The position numbers and the translations under genes are program-made. A stretch of DNA of 64,000 bases from Onchocerca volvulus (taxonomy: Eukaryota; Nematoda; Chromadorea; Rhabditida; Onchocercidae): positions 16,074,554 to 16,138,553 of the forward strand of contig HG738138.1 of the NCBI GenBank assembly GCA_000499405.2, in the 5' to 3' direction. How positions within the stretch are numbered: the first letter of the stretch is position 1; each line of letters begins with the position of its first letter. The notes beneath the pieces were generated by a model. The model was not told where the DNA came from. It saw only the letters and a program-made list of their open reading frames with translations, and ran no database searches. Shown here piece after piece: positions 1 to 11,965 of this stretch.

Positions 1-1000
1 TAGCAAATCCATGAAACGTTCGGCGGATATAAGTTTGGGATTTTCCAACCATCGAATATTTCTGGATGGTTTACCAGTGCCACGTTGTTCAAGTCGTACC
101 GGTAGATGGCCATTATCATACAGTACCCGAAAACGATTCCATTCTTTCTTTAAAATTTGTAAAAAAGGAAAAGAAAAGTAATAGCTTAGTCATATGAATA
201 GATCTGTTAATCATTGTCATGCATTCATGAACTACTGTATATCAATAGGTAATAATTTCGTTTTTAAAGCCCTTCTTATTCCAGCCTCTTATCAAATTAT
301 TCATAATTAGCCAATTGATGATTAAATCTTGTGGGGATCTTCAACTTCTACTTGTGAGTTGAGGCCTGTAATGCAAACAAAGACCTGAAATTAATCATTT
401 ATTGCCAATAATAAATTTTAAAAGCAACTGCAAAATTGTTGCATGTTGCAAAAATATGCGCACTTTCACGTTGAATGATAATCTTATCGCATTGGCAATG
501 ATTTCTTCAAAAAATTTTTAACAATGAAAACTCAAAAAAGTTTCTTTTCATAAAAAGAGTCATTTAAAAATAAATCAAATAAACCTGATTTTTTATAAAA
601 TTTGACGAACTGATTAAATGGGATCTACCAGTTTGAGCATTTTTTTGGTGTGACTGAATCGTTAATGCAGATATCTAAAATTTCTAAGAATTAGTTCTAT
701 TTCATTTATTTAGAAATTTTTATTAAACAAATTTTACGTGCCAGATGTTCTGCTCAAAAATTTAAATCTCTTCTAATTTAAGCAAAGGCTTATAAGAAAT
801 TTGCAAAAAAGAAGGAAAAAAACGATAGAAACCATAAGATTTTGCTTGTTACGAATGCTTGTTTGTAACTTTTTTTTTTCTTTCACAAAATCTCGGGTCG
901 ATTCGAAGTTGGATGATTTCATTTTTTGTTTGATTTCGGGAAGTTTGAAGCTTACAGCCAATTGTTCCTTAGTTTTTCCATCATTCCCAGTAATTTCCAT
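1..1000 (-). CDS. PACRG-like protein, 5' part (gene continues past left edge)
   Basis: Two exons are visible. Exon 1 runs from the ATG at 1000 to 833 (56 codons) and ends at a GTTTCT donor. Exon 2 begins at 147 after an AAAG acceptor and stays open to base 1 (49 codons). Phase is 0 at the junction. Exon 1 is hydrophilic and Lys-rich. Exon 2 contains FRVLYDNGHLPVRLEQ followed by IRWLENPKL, which resembles the start of the PACRG (parkin co-regulated) helical-repeat domain, where an F-x-x-x-Y-x-x-G-x-x-P stretch precedes a Trp-containing strand. PACRG is an axonemal inner-junction and microtubule protein in other animals. A possible trans-splice acceptor (TTATAG) lies about 25 bases upstream of the ATG. 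The exons look coding with good confidence; the family call rests on a short stretch from memory and is tentative. Confidence 0.5.
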
Positions 1001-2550
1001 AGATATATTAAAATATTCGTTATCTATAACAGTACTTTGATAGAGACGTTTATGGAAGCAAAATTATAATAAGAGCAAAGAAAGAGAAGTATATCTGATG
1101 ATTCCATTAAGGATTGCTAGAATGCTTCATAGGATTCTTTGCGGCTAATGATAAGATGATAAAATCCCATGGAAACGATGCAGCAGTATCATGGATCGTA
1201 AAAAAAATTTTGCTATTAATGGTAAGAAGATCATCAGAATAGCAAAAAATGATGATAAGCTCAAATTGAATAACTGGATGATGAAAAATTGCAACATTAA
1301 ATTCCAAAATAATAAAGCGAAAAGATTTTTTATAATCCCGAACAGTATTCAGTTTTCGATTGCATCACTTATTAATCATTTAGCACTTGATATTGTAACA
1401 TCTGTATTTGTGAAATTTGATGGGAATTAATTAAAAAAATTTTTTTGTTTTTTAAATTTTAGAAGAACAGAACAGTTACATGATACTATGATCAGACATT
1501 TCATCTTGTATGAATTGTAATAGCTAAAATTTAATAAAAAAAAATTTTAAAGATATCCCAAGAAGTATTCTAAACGATTGCCTTTACTCGGTTTCCATAG
1601 TGATTTGTAGAAGTGCCAGAAATCTTGGCAGATTCTTAACTTTCCAAAATACGAGAAATACGCGGCGCGAATCTTGAAATACGTAAAACAACGGCAGAGA
1701 CGTGAATATTGCATATTTCATTGCTTCAGACTCATCATATCATAAATGATGAATATTGTTCAGCAAAGAAATTTCCGGAGATAGTTGACATTTGCTTCTT
1801 GCATACTCTAATCATAATATCATTGAGAACGATTTGATTTCAAATCATTATTATGTAGCATTTATAAGTTTTAGATCTTAGTTATAATAATTATCTTTTC
1901 ACTGTTTTATTTTTCCTTATTCAGTTGTTACAACTCAAACTGATAAAGATGGTGTATCGAGTTGATGCTGATTATTAATTATGTTAATGACTAATAGGAA
2001 TGATAATAAAACTAATATGAAATCAAGTTTTAGAAAATGCATGTTGTGATGAGCAATCATTTAATAATAATTTTGTAAATTGCTAAATGTGAAATGATTA
2101 TTTTTAAAATTAATCAATTGACGACCGAATTTATTATTGAATTTGTTGTGAAGAGAAGATTCAAGTAATTGATCGCAATACCAGTGTTTGGTGTAGGTTA
2201 TATGCGATTTTAGTAGTGGAATATTATTACTAAATTGATCAATTAATGGAATATTGATATTTCAGGTGCAATCATAACAAAATCAATAATATCTCTGAAA
2301 ATGATTTTAATATGTGAAATTTTCTTAATAGAGTTTAGAATAGTTTCAACAATTTTTGAGAAAAATGTTTGAAGTAAAACATGAACTCCTGTGAAAGATA
2401 TTCTTTGGAATTTTTAAAATTTCCATATTCAATTTTTTTTTTTTCAATCCAGAACAAAATAACATATATAAGAATGATGAGTGGTTGGATATTATTGTAA
2501 CTTTCATAATTCTTAAAATTATCTCTGTAAACTCCCATTTCTTCTTATAG
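1001..2550. other. Divergent intergenic region
   Basis: AT-rich sequence between the divergent PACRG-like gene and the membrane-protein gene. It should hold both promoters. Short open frames are present but none has good splice signals or a recognisable product. A coding 5' exon for the plus-strand gene cannot be excluded. Confidence 0.4.
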
Positions 2551-2584
2551 CTACGGTAGTAGGGATCAAATTAACGTGGGAGTG

Positions 2585-4378
2585 ATGTCAGCAAGTGCTT
2601 TACAAATGGGGCTGCAAAATTTCAATCATACCGAAGGTATGACACTGAAAATTGGAATCATAATCTTTATATGGCACAATTAGCAGAAACGATCAAGTTT
2701 CAAAATATTGTTTAAACAATTAGCTAAATTCAAGTATTGCAAAAACATGAAATACAAAGGTTTTTTTTTCTATTGATGTTAATAATTGTTTATTTGCATA
2801 ATTACAAGGTTTTTCAAAGTCAGTTCAATCCGTTAAAGGATTTGACAAAGTATTTTAAAATTTAATTTGCTCATTTCATTCCATTTCTGTAGCATTGTTG
2901 TGTGTATTATGGAAAATGATGCAAAGTCTATTTGTATTGATAATTATATCGCCCCTATATTGCTTGAAGAAGAAAACGGTTAAAATTAGAACAAACACTG
3001 GAACACCGAAAAGTCCGATAGCAGGAGCTCCAAGCAGTATACCTGTTGCTACGACTGCTAATAAGGTTGCAAAAAGCTCGGGTGGAACGAATCAAAGGAA
3101 GACTGTTAGTGATAAGGAATATATTCTTTAGAAACAAATTAGGAATAAAATATGGACGGAAATGAATATTGCAAAGTTGGGATGATTTCAGGTAATCAAT
3201 TAAGAGAAATTCTAAAATATACATATATATATTTGAAAATTTTGTCAAAAAATGAAGTATTTTATCAACGTTATACAGAAATGAATAAATTAAAGGACGA
3301 AAAAGCAAACAATAAAAACATTCTAATTAAGAAAGCAAAAAAGGACGTGAAAGCGAAAAAAAGTGAAAGGGTATTCTTATTCTTCGCGTGCAACTTTTTT
3401 GTTATTTTTCAATTTGTGTTTTCACTTGAAAATGATATCGTTTTGAGCACAGAATCACGTGAAAATCACGTGAAATGTACTGGAATATAAATGCTGCATA
3501 TGAACGGCCATAGTATGATTGTACGCCTAGAACTGATATGATTATTTTGTCTGATAAGAATCACCTAATGCTGCATTCAAATGTTGCATATTTTCAAGAT
3601 TATACCCTATACTTCTAATTTAACAGTTAAATGTTAAAAATAAAAGGAAAAATGAACTCTAATCATAATGCTATCATTTACGTTGCAGAAAAAGGATGAG
3701 CAAAGAAGAGATGATCAAACTCAAATTGAAGGAACTGCTGATAGCGATGAAGAGTAAGTGATTCATGCATGTTATATAAAAATATTCTTCTGAAAATGTC
3801 ATTTTTGAAAACATTGAGTTAAAGTTTGAAAGTATATTTAGGCTTCTTTAGATTACTTCATATTCACTTTGTTCCTATTACTACAGCGCAATTGTTTGCA
3901 GTGTTAAAAAAAGAAAATATAATCTGCTAATAAGAATGTCTTTACTTTTGAATTTTGATTTGAATAGCTTTCTTTTCAATTTCAAGTGTTAAGATTTTTA
4001 TTATCCTCAGAAGGATTAGATTAAGTAATAAGTGAAATTATTTTAATTGCAGAAGAGCAGATATCATACCGATGAGTAAAGTTAAAATTATGGGCAACAT
4101 TGATGAAGTCCGTAAGGTATCTACAGAAAATTTATTATTCTTATTTACTTAACAAATGAGTAGCCTAATTGGTGAACAAGTGTTTTCAGGAAAGGAAATT
4201 AGAAATTGAAAAAGAAACAGAAGAGATAAAATCACGTCATGAAATGGACAATGAAAAACAAGTGGATACGGTAATGGGTGCAAACTTGAATGTCAAGATT
4301 GACGAGAATAAATGCAAACTTTATGAGACGAATGATGAACCGACACTCGATGATGAAGGCGACGATATGATAATTTAA
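2585..4378 (+). CDS. Small single-pass membrane protein, unknown function
   Basis: Five exons: 2551-2636 (ATG at 2585), 2893-3104, 3689-3753, 4053-4116 and 4190-4378 (TAA). All junction phases agree, giving 193 residues. The first exon follows a TTATAG acceptor, so 2551-2584 is likely a short trans-spliced leader; alternatively another coding exon lies upstream, because the frame is open across it. The protein has a short N-terminus with an N-glycosylation sequon (NHT), one hydrophobic segment at about residues 18-42 (VLWKMMQSLFVLIIISPLYC) followed by KKK, a Ser/Thr/Pro/Ala-rich tail, a charged Lys/Glu helix and an acidic C-terminus (DDEGDDMII). The basic residues after the membrane segment suggest an extracellular or lumenal N-terminus. 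The donor of exon 2 (ACT|GTTAGT) is weak but is the only one that keeps phase. I do not recognise the family. Confidence 0.6.
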
Positions 4379-4496
4379 ACGTAACTCGTGTCACTCAGCA
4401 ATGTCAAATATGTTTATCAAATTTACTGTTTTCAACAACTTTTTAATTTACCAGATTATGACTATGTTTGACTCATTGTAAAATGTTTCGGAAGAA

Positions 4497-4502
4497 AATA
4501 AA
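4497..4502 (+). terminator. Poly(A) signal AATAAA
   Basis: AATAAA lies about 120 bases after the TAA of the plus-strand membrane-protein gene and fits as its cleavage signal. Confidence 0.5.
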
Positions 4503-4624
4503 CAAATAATCAAATTATGATCATCAGCAACATAATTCTACTTGATTCTTGATCAAGAAAGGATAAAAATGATGCCTTTTACATTTCACGCATTTATCGA
4601 AATTTGGCTGAAAAGCTTTCCAAA

Positions 4625-4696
4625 CTATTCAATTGTAATTTCGATAACACCCGGGAGATTGATTTCACCTAGCTCAATGGTCTGATAGTTTACATC
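4625..4696 (-). other. Possible orphan terminal exon
   Basis: A 24-codon open stretch follows a good acceptor (GTGATTCAG) and ends in TAG. It is GC-richer than its surroundings and protein-like (QTIELGEINLPGVIEITIE). It lies beyond the stop of the MSP-domain gene on the same strand. It could be an alternative last exon of that gene, but no upstream donor with matching phase was found. Confidence 0.25.
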
Positions 4697-4757
4697 CTGA
4701 ATCACTTTTCATAGCAACTTAAGCATCATGTGGCAGTAACGTCACTGGCAGATGGGT

Positions 4758-4763
4758 TTTATT
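4758..4763 (-). terminator. Poly(A) signal AATAAA (minus strand)
   Basis: TTTATT on the plus strand reads AATAAA on the minus strand, about 95 bases beyond the TGA of the MSP-domain gene. Confidence 0.45.
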
Positions 4764-4857
4764 AAAACAGATTTAATTGAAAATAATTCCGGGAATTCAT
4801 TAAATTTCGTTCATATTTGTAGTTTAGCATTGGCATCAATACAGTTAAATAGGTAAT

Positions 4858-7013
4858 TCACGAAATTCGACATGTTGGATCATTCAAGCTTTTCGTTTGC
4901 ATTTCTTGGATAAATTGCAACTCTATTTCTTTATCTTCAAGTTCTTTTTTTAACTTTTTCGTTTTCTGACCATTTTCTATTGCCTGTCGCTTCAATTCCA
5001 CCAAAGTTAATTTGCTACAAGTGAATAAAATTTTATTAGAATTAAGAAAATGGGAAACTAATAAATTAATAAAATGAATATTTTTGAATCTAATTTAAAT
5101 TCTTCAAACATCAACAACATTAATCATTAACAATATTTTAATTTTTGTTTCAAAAATTTTCGTTATTCTTTCGTATTTTTCACGTTAAATTCAATTAGTT
5201 ACCGTGAATCTAATGCGTTTTCCAAGACTGCCCTTAAACGTTTTGTTCGTTCGGTACTTTTTCGGATATCATTGAAATCCTCTTCTAACATATCCAATAG
5301 CTTTTCCAATTCCTGGATTCGTCTTAATCCCGTGGTAGGGCTATGTTCCGAGAGACTTTTCAAATTTTCTACTCCCAATGCAAGATTTTCGAGCTAAATT
5401 CTTCTGATTAGAATGGTTCTATTTTCTGTTCCTTTTCATTTAAAAGTTATGGATACTCATGAAAAAACTTTCTTGGTGAATTTGATAAAAGTTGAAAAAC
5501 TTTGAGAAAGTTTTTAAAAAAATATTTCGAAACATGATTTTATTATTTTAGATCCATCATTATTTGCATTGAATAAATTTCCGATAAAAATTTTCATTTT
5601 CATTTTCTATAGAACTGATCTGATAATATATCTGATGCTACTGTCATAATCAACATGATCTAATTATCCAGTATTACTGTAATTTAAATTGTAATGTTAT
5701 GTGATTTGATCAATTTATTTAACAAATTGTTACATTGGCAAAATCAACAACAACCTTATATTTAGACATCTCGAGATTTATCAATACTGTACTCAATTTC
5801 AAGCGTATTGATTGTACTTTATTTCGATTTCGAGCGTTTTGATGTTTCCAAATTGTTTGCTCATTACAACTATCGACCATTGCAATTGCTTGAAGCGTTA
5901 ATTTATGCTTGGGATGAAATTTATTCTTTATCAATTCGATTGTTAACTGTAATTTCCTCTTATTTTAATTGCACTAATTAGATATTTTTGAAGAAAAGTA
6001 ACGAAAGAGTTAATAGAGCATTAATATATTTATAGCAATCAATTTCGAAGCAAACGTGGAAATGATTTAATTAGTCTCATTTAATAGCCAATTAAATATA
6101 TGTGCATTTATATTTGAAGTGTAATTCAACTATTTCAATAAATGTAACAGCAAAAACTGTCGTTTAAACGATTCATCAAATATTTCAAACTCGAAAATAA
6201 TTAAAACTTTTAAGAGAAGTGTCGAAAAAATTTGAGAAGTCCTATGCATTAATGTTCTAATTACTGTGATAGGTTCATCATTTTTAATAAATCCTCTGGA
6301 TGGATTGATAATATATCGATCGGGTACGTTTGTTCGCATGCGCCACGCAATATTATCCTGAATACCCTTACAACGTTGTAATTTCACTTCCTGTTTTGCA
6401 TTTGTCAATTGTTCCACATCAAAACATATGTACATCTATAAATGTGATCAAGTATTTCTCTAGTAGCTGATTATTTAATTCAATCAATCATCTTTTTATT
6501 TTTCTATTTCTAAAATACAAAAATTCACATTTTCCCCGAAACATCTGATGTTTTTTTCATTATTCTATTGTTAATAATCTAGATTTGATAAATTTGAGTT
6601 AAATTTGATTTCACTCCATTTACTTTATTACATTTCATGTCATCTAATACTGTTGTATCAATTCATTTTTTCTATGTTCCCAACTTATTCTTAAATATTT
6701 TTTCTGCATTTTCTCTTACATATTTCCTAATATCAAGTTTATCATTTGATAATTATTCATCAGGAATAAATTTATCGAATCTGATTGTTCTGGTATTTGA
6801 AGAAATATTATCTTTGCTGGGCGTTAATTAGGATTCTCGTCATAAAGTCAAATTAAGCTTTCTCTGTAAATCTCAAATTTTAATATAGAATATGAAAAAG
6901 ATTGCTAGTATTTTTTTTACCGGATCAAGGCTCACTATATTAACTGTTTGTTTCTTATCATCATTCAAAACTTCGTTTTTGCATTCGGAATCCCTTGTTA
7001 GAGCTTCTGACAT
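4858..7013 (-). CDS. MSP-domain protein with coiled-coil tail (VAP-like, no membrane anchor)
   Basis: Five exons: 7013-6921, 6435-6265, 5946-5755, 5393-5203 and 5014-4858 (TGA), phases consistent, 267 residues. The ATG lies 24 bases after a TTTTCAG acceptor at 7038, a typical SL1 trans-splice arrangement. Residues about 25-130 form an MSP/VAP fold: VSLDP opening strand, then TNVPDRYIINPSRGFI, matching the family's T-x-x-P-x-x-Y-x-x-x-P-x-x-G-x-I core, then a strand ending HKLTLQAIAM. The second half (about 150-260) is Leu/Glu/Lys-rich with heptad-like spacing and is probably coiled coil. Unlike VAP it ends without a transmembrane segment, so it should be cytosolic. MSP-domain proteins in nematodes include sperm cytoskeletal proteins and FFAT-binding adaptors; which applies here cannot be told. 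The family call is firm, the role open. Confidence 0.78.
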
Positions 7014-7452
7014 AAGCACCTTAAACGAAATTCTCTGCTGAAAACAATAACTACTTGTGCTTATCAATGAATTATTAAATATCACCACTACTTCCGAAAT
7101 TCATAGTATTACATTTGTTTAATTTATGCTTAAATTTGCATGAATGGGATATAAATTTAAACAATTCATTAAGTTTTTTCACTACTCATATAAAATCGCA
7201 ATTGATAGAGAGCCTGTCTCATTAAACGAATTCCGAATACGATGCTTTCTGAATGCCGAATACAGCTCAACTTGAAGTAAATTGTAAAACGTACTGAATC
7301 AACAAATTTTTGCAAGTTATCGGCAAAACCCAAATATTTTATAATAAAAATATGATAGAAAAAACAAAGATGTATGATAGAAATTTATAATAATTTTCAG
7401 TCAAATGAATCATTTATCCATGTCTTATGCTTAAGTCTGATACAAAAGCCTT

Positions 7453-7978
7453 TGTTGCCTCGTCTTCCGATCTGCTAAAGTTTGTGAGCATTGTCTAAAA
7501 TGTTATAAATCATGCTAATTGTCTGGAGTCTTGTAAGGGCTAAAGCTTGTGTGCAATTATTTAAAATTTTAAACATTGTCTATCTCTTATCCTTTGTCCT
7601 GATAAACAATAAAATAGTGTAAGTCACCACCTACTACAAAATCAAGGATCATCGATATAAAAAGGAGCATCTAATGGTCACCGATCAGTTGTAACGCAGT
7701 AAACATATAATTCTTAATTTTTACTCAGTGGTTGCGAGTCAATCAATTCAATAATCACTCAACTCAATCGACAATCAATATCCTCCAGTTCAATCCAACT
7801 TACCTATATTTAATCAATCTCTACTAGAACCAAGCAATCAACTGTAGTCGTGATTTCTGACTTTATTCTAGCTTATAATGTAGCGAAGAAATAATCCGCC
7901 AGTTAATGAAATCTTTCTCATCAGGATTCGTCTCTATCACGACATAAAAAACTTTCCCGACACAAGTTTTATCAACAA
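7453..7978 (+). promoter_or_regulatory. TATA + initiator core promoter, possible solo LTR
   Basis: TATAAAAAGG at 7656-7665 is followed at the canonical spacing (about 30 bases) by an initiator-like GATCAGTTG (7683-7691). Upstream, a stretch starting GCTAAAG(T/C)TTGTG occurs twice (about 7476 and 7540). The region is bounded by TGTTG (7453) and ATCAACA (7971-7977), as an LTR would be, but I see no target-site duplication and no primer-binding site. No gene starts downstream on the plus strand. It may be a solo LTR or the promoter of an unseen noncoding transcript. Confidence 0.3.
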
Positions 7979-8315
7979 TTTCGACTTGCATTTTTTTAAC
8001 AAGACACGACAAATTTTACTTTTTTACCAGTCAAATTTTACTCATTATCTTTGCTAACTTAATTTTCATTTTATCGAATTCGGATGACATAAGTAATCCA
8101 ATGACTGGTAAATAGTTTCAGAAAATTTATTCAGGAATGCGCCATATTTTGATTACAAAAGCGTAATGCAACTTTTTTTACTTTTAATTTTTTCGACCAA
8201 CTTGAGAAAATTTTATATATATTCTTATTATTTGTTAGGTATTTAATTACCATAATTAAAAACCTGGAAAGGCATAATTTTTCAGATAGATGGTTTTAAT
8301 ATAAAGTAATGAAAT

Positions 8316-8870
8316 TCAAATTTGACTCAGTGAAAATTGACGTGATATATTTATGTTGACCATCCAATAATTTGCATTCCATTTCTTTTTTTTTTTCAAT
8401 TTGAAGTCAAGAAGCGCGACGGCAATTTGGGTATTTAAACCATCCTTCAGAATTTTCCGACATTTCCGACCGAAAAACCAAATGCCATCAGGCAAAATCA
8501 TCTTTAGCCGCATTTCGCTTTCTTACTGCACTCCTTGTTCTTGACGCCATATTTTCGTGTGAATGTGTAGTCATTTCTTTCGCTCTTTTGTGTCGCCTTT
8601 CCGGGTCATTCTCCATCTTGACCTTTCGAGGTATTTCCCGTTGGGCATCTCCACTAATGCAGTCCTTGCTGCTCCACCTGTACCTCCTTTGAGTCTTTTA
8701 TTCTTGCTAATTTCCACAAACCTCGAGGATTAAATAGGTGATCCCATACGAGGACAATATCCAAGAATGAGATCCTTGCATCCTTTATGACAGATGATAA
8801 ACATCGTCGTAAACCGAACTGCATCGATGACCGAACTAATTTCTTCCATGTGATTCACTTTTTTATTATA
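8316..8870 (-). mobile_element. Decayed BEL/Pao-type retrotransposon pol tail
   Basis: This block is GC-richer than its flanks. On the minus strand, about 8710-8565, an open frame contains RTALVEMPNGKYLERS, which resembles the conserved domain at the very C-terminus of BEL/Pao polyproteins, after the integrase, where a V-R-S/T-A-x-V-x-x-P-N-G-x-x-x-x-R pattern is typical. An upstream piece (about 8770-8715) may belong to the same domain but is broken by a stop. No intact reverse transcriptase or integrase is present. This is a fossil fragment. Confidence 0.4.
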
Positions 8871-8879
8871 TTTATTCTT

Positions 8880-11800
8880 CTTTAGTATGCAAAAAAATCC
8901 ACCAAAATTTAAATCTGGTATATTATTTTAAAAATAAAATAAAGAGGAATTATTCACAAATTTATCATAATATATTCAATTAATTTTCTTAATTTACACT
9001 ATTTTAGTATGCGATATAATTTTGAGTAAATTTCGACAAGATTTTTTAATTAAAAATTAAAAACAGAGCATCATTTAAGAAAGAATGACTTGTCGTCATG
9101 TTTACCATACCAAATTTTCGTCGTATCAAGTTTGTGAAACATTATCTTCGTCTGAAAAGTATGTTACGCGTCTGACACGTTTAAAGTAGACCTCATCGAA
9201 GTCTTTGATGATTTGCACTTCCAGTCTCTCATGTTATCGTGAATAGGAATATAATGACACATCAGTGAGCGAGGATGCGTATTTAGTTAGCTTTTAAAGT
9301 TTATATTAAAATATGACTTTTAATATCGTAAATGTGTTACAGTTCTTTTCATGACATATTCATAAATACTTCAACCTTTAACATATCAATGTTATATTAG
9401 GGTAAAAAAACTTCTAGCTTTAGTAGAGGACACGATTGAACATATCTGTGCTGTTTAAAATTCTGTTTTCTTCATCAGAGATTAAGGGGAGCGATCGTTC
9501 AGCAATTTGTAATAATCATTATGGTAAGAAAATATTTTTTTAATATTTTCATTTTCATTACGAATAGCTTTGTTATAAAAATGTAAAAACTATCGAAAAA
9601 TCACTTCAGTTATTTTGAAATTATTTGAGTTGATTTTCTTTTCAATCAACTGCGAAATGCTTTGTATCAGTTTATATGATATTATTGAAATAATTATCAA
9701 AAACTGTTGCTTTGAACAAAACATTCCGTAAATTTTTTTATACAAGAAATCAATGAATGATTTTGGATAGGACGAGATTTTTCGAATAAATTCGTCTAAC
9801 ATTTGTCATAAATTTGCAAATTATACATAATAATTTATTTTTGATACTAGTAATAATTACCCACGATAAGAGTATATCATTATAAGCGATCCATAATGTC
9901 AATTTTCAATTTCTTCTCGTTGGATTATAAAAGTTTATTAGTAAAGCCTTTGAAAATGCGACCGTTCAACTAGGTCAATCAAATCAAAGTATTTAATTAA
10001 TTGGAATAGAAATTAAGAACACAAAAAACGCATCAATACACGTAAATGTGAGCCGGAATGAAGTGTAATTCTTACGTTCATAGAGTAAAACGTGAAATTT
10101 GGGCCTATACCTCGATTATACTTGCTTTCTTATTTGCTCTCTCCTTTTTTTTCTTATTTTAGCTTCATTGATATTGCTTCGTTTCAAAGTGAAAGATTAA
10201 AAATCGAAATTTTATTACATATATTTGATAATAATAAGGCAACAGTAATTGTTCTTCCTCCAACATCAATATGCAATAAACAATGAAATAAACCAATAAA
10301 TCAATGAACCAATAAACTGGAAGAGAGTATATAATATGTTACATACATAGCATTCAGATATTCGTCTCTTGCAACCTATTTGGAAATTTCCATAAAAAAA
10401 AGGGAAACGATAAAAATCCCGACTCCTTCAAATTTAATAGAATTTGTTTTTTTTTTTTTGTTTTTTGTTTTTGTTTTTGATTTTTTTTTTTTTTTTTGAA
10501 TTTTAAAACCATCCATAGAGAGTGAGAAAATCAAAATAAAAGTTAAAGCAAATATGAAAAATATGATAAATACAGTATGACATTTGCATATGCAAAGTAT
10601 TTTTAAGTTTGAAACATGATGAGTACTCAAAATTAGTTCACTTTTCAATTCAGGAAGAAGTTTCGAAAAAAAACCTTTCCTAGAAGAAATTCTGCGACAA
10701 TCAAATAACAGACTTTTTGTTTATCATAAATGATTTCTCTTTTTTTTTGAAAGTTAAAGCGTTTAAACATTCGCTTCTTATTTAATCTAAGTGCACATTT
10801 TTTTTTGTTTATTATTGCATCTTTCATTATTTACAATTTTTGTTGGCAATTTTAACATCTAAAAATTAACATTTTCGGTGTATCTTCTTTTTTAATGAAA
10901 AATTTCACATACAGTAATCGGAAAGATGTAAAGGATAAATACGCATGAATATATTTGGAAGACATAGAAGTGACATTATTCTTCTAGCTCATTTCTGAAC
11001 ATTCTCAAAGACGATAATTTTAATTCTTAGAAATAAGAATAAAGTCTAAAAACACAAGATCTAAAAAATAAAAAAGAAAATTTTTGCAAAAAAGAAGAGC
11101 ACAAATCGAATTCAATAGCGTTATCGAAAATTTTTCATTAGGAAGGATAAAAGAGAGCGAAGTGCATTACGTAGAAGAAATGGAAAAGAGAAAAAAATTT
11201 GAAAATTAAAATCTGGATGTGTTAGGATTTGCTAAGCAACACTTACCGTTGATTCTCCTTTTCCCTGTCTTGGCACTTCTTGTCAAATTTCTTTGCAGTT
11301 ATTAATTTAAATATAGAAATAAATTTAAGAATAAATTCAGAGATGAAGTATAAAATTTTACTTATATCTGCTCATTTCTTTCACTTTAATGAAATAATGA
11401 GCGATTCATCAAATAATCATAAGGATAAAGTTTCCTCTTCTCCGTTCCTTTTCTTCACTATTTTCATTATCACTACTACGCTCTGGGATCTACTTAACCT
11501 TTGACCACAAGGTTAAAGCAAATTTAAAATATAAATGGACGAAAGCTTCTATAACTTTATTTTTTTTTTTAACTCCTTTATATGTGGAATTCAGATTAAT
11601 TTGAATAATATTGTGAGGAAAATCAAAGTAAAATATTGGAAATTGCTTTCAACAACTGAAACAGGTTTGCTAAAATCCCGTAAAAAATTTCATAAATTTG
11701 GTGAAATTCAATAAAAAATTATGAAGCAAAAAGATTTAAACTTGATTCACTTTAGAATTCAACATGCAGTTGTATACTATTTTAAGAATAACATTCAAAT

Positions 11801-11965
11801 CATTATGCTTACAAGATTTCGTATTTTTAAATCGTCATTTTTCGAAAACTTCAACAGATTAAAAGATCAAAACTTTATGAGAAAGAAAAAAATGAGGGAT
11901 GAATCCAAAATGCTATTGTGTGTAGAGAAAAAGATGCAAAAAATGTCGTCGTATGTCCCGACAAA
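8880..11965. other. Intergenic, no gene seen
   Basis: Mostly AT-rich sequence with poly-A/T runs. A somewhat GC-richer stretch at 9090-9280 has no open frame and may be further transposon debris. A donor-like CAACG|GTAAGT on the minus strand near 11248 follows a short Lys/Gln-rich open frame, but no acceptor or start was found. Several antisense open frames of 60-90 codons show no family resemblance. Confidence 0.4.

Noticed and set aside
3152..3490. Lys-rich 112-codon plus-strand frame
   Set aside because: It lies in an intron of the membrane-protein gene, has no splice support and is mostly low-complexity Lys/Asn sequence.
11230..11300. Possible minus-strand exon ending at CAACG|GTAAGT
   Set aside because: There is no convincing acceptor, start or partner exon.
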